Positions 61,434 through 64,000 of a DNA stretch of 64,000 nucleotides are shown piece after piece (position 1 is the first letter of the stretch; each line of letters starts with the position of its first letter). The notes beneath the pieces were generated by a model that worked only from the letters and a program-made list of their open reading frames with translations, did not search any database and was not told the origin of the DNA. This stretch comes from Clostridiales bacterium (GTDB lineage Bacteria > Bacillota > Clostridia > Saccharofermentanales > Saccharofermentanaceae). The position numbers were made by a program, and so were the translations under genes. The stretch covers positions 21,003 to 85,002 of the forward strand of contig JAFXMZ010000027.1 in the NCBI GenBank assembly GCA_017529925.1, written 5' to 3'.

Positions 61434-62069
61434 TTATCCCTTCCTCCTGTAAAAAGAATAGTAAACGACCGGAAGACCCGCCAGGATAAATGCGGCTATC
61501 CCCCATACGATCGCAGGAAGAGCCAGCAGGTCATTATATACCGACGCAAGATCGCATGACTGATATCTCGAAGCATAGAGGATCTTCTTAATGGCGCCGC
61601 CTTTCGATGCGAGCGGCATGATAACGAGTCCGGTAAAAAGAAGGACCGGGAGCGATATTATGTATATGTCCGCTGCCCATGTCAGGACCGTCTCAGCTCT
61701 GAACAGATGCATTATAAAGATAAGTGCGGCAAAAACGGTCAGCGATACCGTAACCGAATCCGCCGTCTTGTGGGAAATCGCCACCCTGACGATCTCGATG
61801 ATGAGACATACCGCCGTGATAAGACACGGAAGGTATATAACGCTCCTTCCTCTCGAAAAGAGCATAAGAAGGACCGTGACGGCTGCCAGAAGGATTATGA
61901 CCAGCGTATTGCCGATCATCCCTTCAGCCGAAAGTCCCGTTACCTTAACGAGACCGCACGCTCCTTCATATAAAAGATCCGCAAAAATACGGAAGGGCTC
62001 TGTAACCAGAGTCCCCCAAAGCACTAGCAAAGCTATAAAGACTATACCGGCGCGTTCTTCGCTTCTCAA
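61434..62069 (-). CDS. Polytopic membrane protein of unknown function
   Basis: 211 aa, six to seven hydrophobic segments with short loops; no recognised family. It starts with TTG at 62069: GAGGG stands 9 nt upstream and no ATG or GTG fits. The site lies in the last codons of the preceding gene. Directly followed by ligA. Confidence 0.7.
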   Translation of the reverse strand: MRSEERAGIVFIALLVLWGTLVTEPFRIFADLLYEGACGLVKVTGLSAEGMIGNTLVIILLAAVTVLLMLFSRGRSVIYLPCLITAVCLIIEIVRVAISHKTADSVTVSLTVFAALIFIMHLFRAETVLTWAADIYIISLPVLLFTGLVIMPLASKGGAIKKILYASRYQSCDLASVYNDLLALPAIVWGIAAFILAGLPVVYYSFYRRKG

Positions 62070-62074
62070 GCGGA

Positions 62075-62317
62075 TCAGCCCTCGATCTCGTAAGGATCGT
62101 AGTCTGCAAGAAGTTCCTTAAGAAGTGCGACTTCCTCGCTGTTGAGCGAAAGTCCCTTACCAACCTTCTCATGGTTGGGGCCCCAGTCACGAATATCGAG
62201 CTTCGGCTTACCCTCGTTCCATCTTACGATATTGACCTCTCTGTTCCAGCCGGTCTTGTTCGTGGTAAGAATTCCGATATGCTTAACAATCTCAGATTTG
62301 ATCTCTGTCTTGGGCAT
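62075..62317 (-). CDS. ydbC: PC4/YdbC-like single-stranded DNA-binding protein
   Basis: 80 aa. EVNIVRWNEGKPKLDIRDWG matches the PC4-like fold of the YdbC family, which binds single-stranded DNA and modulates transcription. ATG at 62317 with GGAGG 8 nt upstream; seven codons further up are not used. First gene of an operon with 61434 and ligA. Confidence 0.85.
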   Translation of the reverse strand: MPKTEIKSEIVKHIGILTTNKTGWNREVNIVRWNEGKPKLDIRDWGPNHEKVGKGLSLNSEEVALLKELLADYDPYEIEG

Positions 62318-62357
62318 ATAAATATCCTCCGATCCCATGTTTTAATATAATAAGTAT

Positions 62358-62385
62358 ATTATACAATGAATCGCGAATTAGACAA
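62358..62385 (-). promoter_or_regulatory. Promoter of the ydbC-ligA operon
   Basis: Minus strand: TTGTCT (62380-62385), 16-nt spacer, TATAAT (62358-62363). Confidence 0.65.
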
Positions 62386-62440
62386 TCTGTTTTTTTAGAG
62401 GGTTTCTTTTCCCTCCTTTTCGTGATGGTATAATAGTCTC

Positions 62441-63334
62441 ATGTTTGGAAATATCATCATTGATACGGTGCTTACAATAATACTCGCCCTGGGCGTGATC
62501 CTGCTGATATGGACATTTGTCGAGCCGCACATACTGACGGTCCGCCGCGAGGTCCTGCCTCCGGTTGACGGAAACGGCGGAAACGGCGGAAACGAATGCG
62601 CCGCCGGCACGGGCGTCCCGCGGGGATCGGCCAGGATCTTCTTTTTCTCTGATCTTCATGCCGAATTCTGCTTCATCAGCCCGGCCCGTCTTATCGCCGT
62701 TATCGAGAAGGAACACAAAGCACGCCCTCTCGATGCCGTAGTATTCGGCGGAGACATCATCAATAACCCTCTGAAGCATGAGAAAGGCAAAGATTACCTC
62801 TCCAAAGTAGCAGAGGCCTTAAAGAGGCTCGGTATCCCCTTTTACGGTGTCACGGGCAACCATGATGTCATGATCCCCGCTTCTGAGCTTGAAGGATATG
62901 ACATAAGGTGGCTCCATGGCGACTGTACGATACTGGAGTCCAAAGACGGGAGTATCCCTTTCGCCTTGGCAGGCGTGAGGGACTCGGGAAGGGAATGCCG
63001 CGTCTGGTATGACGTACCCGCGCTCCCCGAAGGACAGGCAGTATCCCGCAAGATCCTGATCGCACATAACCCTGACGTTGTCCTCCATATGAAGGATACC
63101 GACACCTGCGACTACATCATCTCGGGTCATATCCACAGAGGCCAGATCAGGACGCCGTTCGGCATCGAATTCACAGTCCTTCGCAAGGATGATCTCCCCC
63201 GGCAGAAGGTCATCACGGGCACTCACATCATAAACGGGAAATGTCTTCATATCTCCGACGGGATCGGCTGCGTGCGCCTTCCGATGAGGTTTTTATGCCT
63301 GCCGCAGGTCTCAGTCCTTGACATACCGCTGTGA
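62441..63334 (+). CDS. Membrane-anchored metallophosphoesterase
   Basis: 297 aa. One N-terminal membrane segment, then the calcineurin-like fold: FFSDLHAEF, VVFGGDIINN, GVTGNHDVM, IAHNP and GHIHRGQIRTPF, all metal ligands present. Like YkuE-type phosphoesterases; substrate unknown. No Shine-Dalgarno; extended -10 TGGTATAAT (62429-62434) ends 6 nt before the ATG, so the mRNA is predicted leaderless. Confidence 0.9.
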   Translation: MFGNIIIDTVLTIILALGVILLIWTFVEPHILTVRREVLPPVDGNGGNGGNECAAGTGVPRGSARIFFFSDLHAEFCFISPARLIAVIEKEHKARPLDAVVFGGDIINNPLKHEKGKDYLSKVAEALKRLGIPFYGVTGNHDVMIPASELEGYDIRWLHGDCTILESKDGSIPFALAGVRDSGRECRVWYDVPALPEGQAVSRKILIAHNPDVVLHMKDTDTCDYIISGHIHRGQIRTPFGIEFTVLRKDDLPRQKVITGTHIINGKCLHISDGIGCVRLPMRFLCLPQVSVLDIPL

Positions 63335-63366
63335 TATACCTCTCCTCCCCGTGATCAGGTAGTAAT

Positions 63367-63403
63367 AAAGGACCGTCTTCGATGAAAGGCGGTCCTTTTT
63401 AAA
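63367..63403 (+). terminator. Terminator of the metallophosphoesterase gene
   Basis: AAAGGACCG / CGGTCCTTT (63367-63375 with 63390-63398), followed by TT. Confidence 0.8.
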
Positions 63404-63663
63404 AACAACATAAAATTCGGGCAAAAAATTTATGAGCGTGACGAGGACGGCAATATCCTTATCACAATTAAATGATAACATTGCTTTCCCCATTATCCAC
63501 TTGTAAAAGCAACCAAAAAATCAAGCGTATTTGTGATTGTTTTGGTGGTTTTTTGTTCAATTATCCCTGAAGTGTGCCTTACTGCCCGATCAACAAACTC
63601 TGCTGAGAACTTGTATTTGATAGCGTCTGTGACTGTCCAAAGCCTGATCCCCCTCCTTGATAT
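63404..63663. other. Intergenic stretch without supported gene
   Basis: A minus-strand frame (63493-63684) is protein-like in composition but has no start codon at the right distance from its AGGAGG. No RNA gene or promoter is convincing. May be a decayed mobile-element fragment. Confidence 0.4.
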
Positions 63664-63779
63664 TGGACTCAAAAACGGACTCAATTCCCCTCGATTGAGT
63701 CCAAGATTGAGTTCAAACTACAAAATGGACTCAAAAACGGACTCAATTCCCCTCAATTGAGTCCAAGATTGAGTCCATT
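63664..63779. repeat. Two tandem copies of a nested palindrome, 62-bp period
   Basis: Copies at 63664-63717 and 63726-63779 differ at very few positions. Each holds two GACTCAA and two TTGAGTC-type elements, forming a perfect GGACTCAAT / ATTGAGTCC hairpin. No flanking gene explains it. Confidence 0.85.
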
Positions 63780-63861
63780 TTCAAGTATTCATTATTAATC
63801 ATTCTCATCCGTCAATGGATCACCTCGAAAATGGCCCGCTTCACTCAAGCACCAGAACAAA

Positions 63862-63937
63862 AAAGGGGCTGTCTCAAAACTAAATTGAGATAGCCCTTTA
63901 ATTTTGCAAAAGAAAATGGGTCCCGAAGGGCCCATTT
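63862..63937 (+). mobile_element. Probable end of an insertion sequence
   Basis: Two strong hairpins in a row (63862-63899 and 63914-63937). The first carries GGGGCTGTCTCAAAA, a sequence often seen at ends of Bacillota insertion sequences (IS1182-like by memory). A short coding start follows. Confidence 0.4.
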
Positions 63938-63954
63938 ATTGTTAGAATAATTGT

Positions 63955-64000
63955 GTGAAAAACATCCTAACATTACAGTCTGACTATAGCAAAAACGGGA
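63955..64000 (+). CDS. Possible transposase, N-terminus only
   Basis: GTG start at 63955 and 15 codons (KNILTLQSDYSKNG) to the window edge. The LQSDYS segment recalls N-termini of IS transposases. Too short to be sure. Confidence 0.3.
   Translation, partial: MKNILTLQSDYSKNG

Noticed and set aside
63493..63684. 63-codon minus-strand protein (TDAIKYKFSAEFVDRAVRHT)
   Set aside because: Composition is protein-like, but no start codon follows its AGGAGG and it runs into the repeat; kept only as possible relic.
63664..63779. CRISPR array
   Set aside because: Only two units, palindromes inside the unit, 8-nt gap instead of spacers, no cas genes.

Overview
The window is chromosomal DNA of an anaerobic-type Bacillota (Clostridia-like) bacterium of medium GC. 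Evidence: a Gram-positive style division and cell-wall cluster (mraZ, rsmH, ftsL, a PASTA-bearing PBP, DivIB/FtsQ, FtsZ, no ftsA), an rimP-nusA-rnpM-ylxQ-infB-rbfA-nrnA-truB-ribF block, a family II CBS/DRTGG pyrophosphatase, a YhbD-type regulator, a FeoB-associated Cys-rich protein and a Spo0A-like DNA-binding domain. Genes are tightly packed with many 4-17 nt overlaps. Every one of the 62 complete genes whose stop I read ends in TGA (41) or TAA (21); none ends in TAG, yet one otherwise intact response regulator has an in-frame TAG.

Layout. 1-11,757 (minus): the dcw cluster from mraZ down to ftsZ, driven by a promoter followed by four phased GTGG boxes (MraZ autorepression), but without mraY and murD between murF and ftsW. 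12,103-22,807 (minus): rodA, lgt, ribF, truB, nrnA, rbfA, infB, ylxQ, rnpM, nusA, rimP, with a terminator-like hairpin in the rimP leader. 23,161-31,480: small genes on both strands, including a P-loop protein, MscL, a Fur-family regulator, ArsR and YhbD-type regulators, a divergent XRE-regulator/Ser-Thr-kinase pair, a VanZ-like protein and PpaC. 31,494-39,440: extracytoplasmic and lipoproteins, an NlpC/P60 hydrolase, a thioesterase, hpt with an unusual kinase-nuclease fusion, and a flavodoxin-like protein. 39,454-50,304: two c-di-GMP proteins flanking a Thr tRNA, a ZIP transporter and a feo ferrous-iron operon with three DtxR-type operators and its regulator.

50,430-51,070 (minus) has no credible protein. 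It is a ~590-nt structured RNA with its own promoter, a helix closing its 5' and 3' ends, many perfect hairpins and a terminator: an ornate large non-coding RNA, class unproven (ROOL- or OLE-like). 51,236-63,334 holds MscS, a radical SAM protein, a two-component system with the amber codon, DUF1858, HU, a Spo0A-like regulator, 5-FTHF cyclo-ligase, LigA, a PC4/YdbC-like protein and a metallophosphoesterase. The right end (63,335-64,000) is low in genes, has a 62-bp-period repeat of nested palindromes, and probably enters an insertion sequence.

Several promoter-proximal genes (27,443, 29,730, 39,036, 62,441) place an extended -10 box only 6-7 nt before ATG and lack a Shine-Dalgarno, which predicts leaderless mRNAs, whereas most other genes have a strong GGAGG. 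Starts were chosen by Shine-Dalgarno position where possible.
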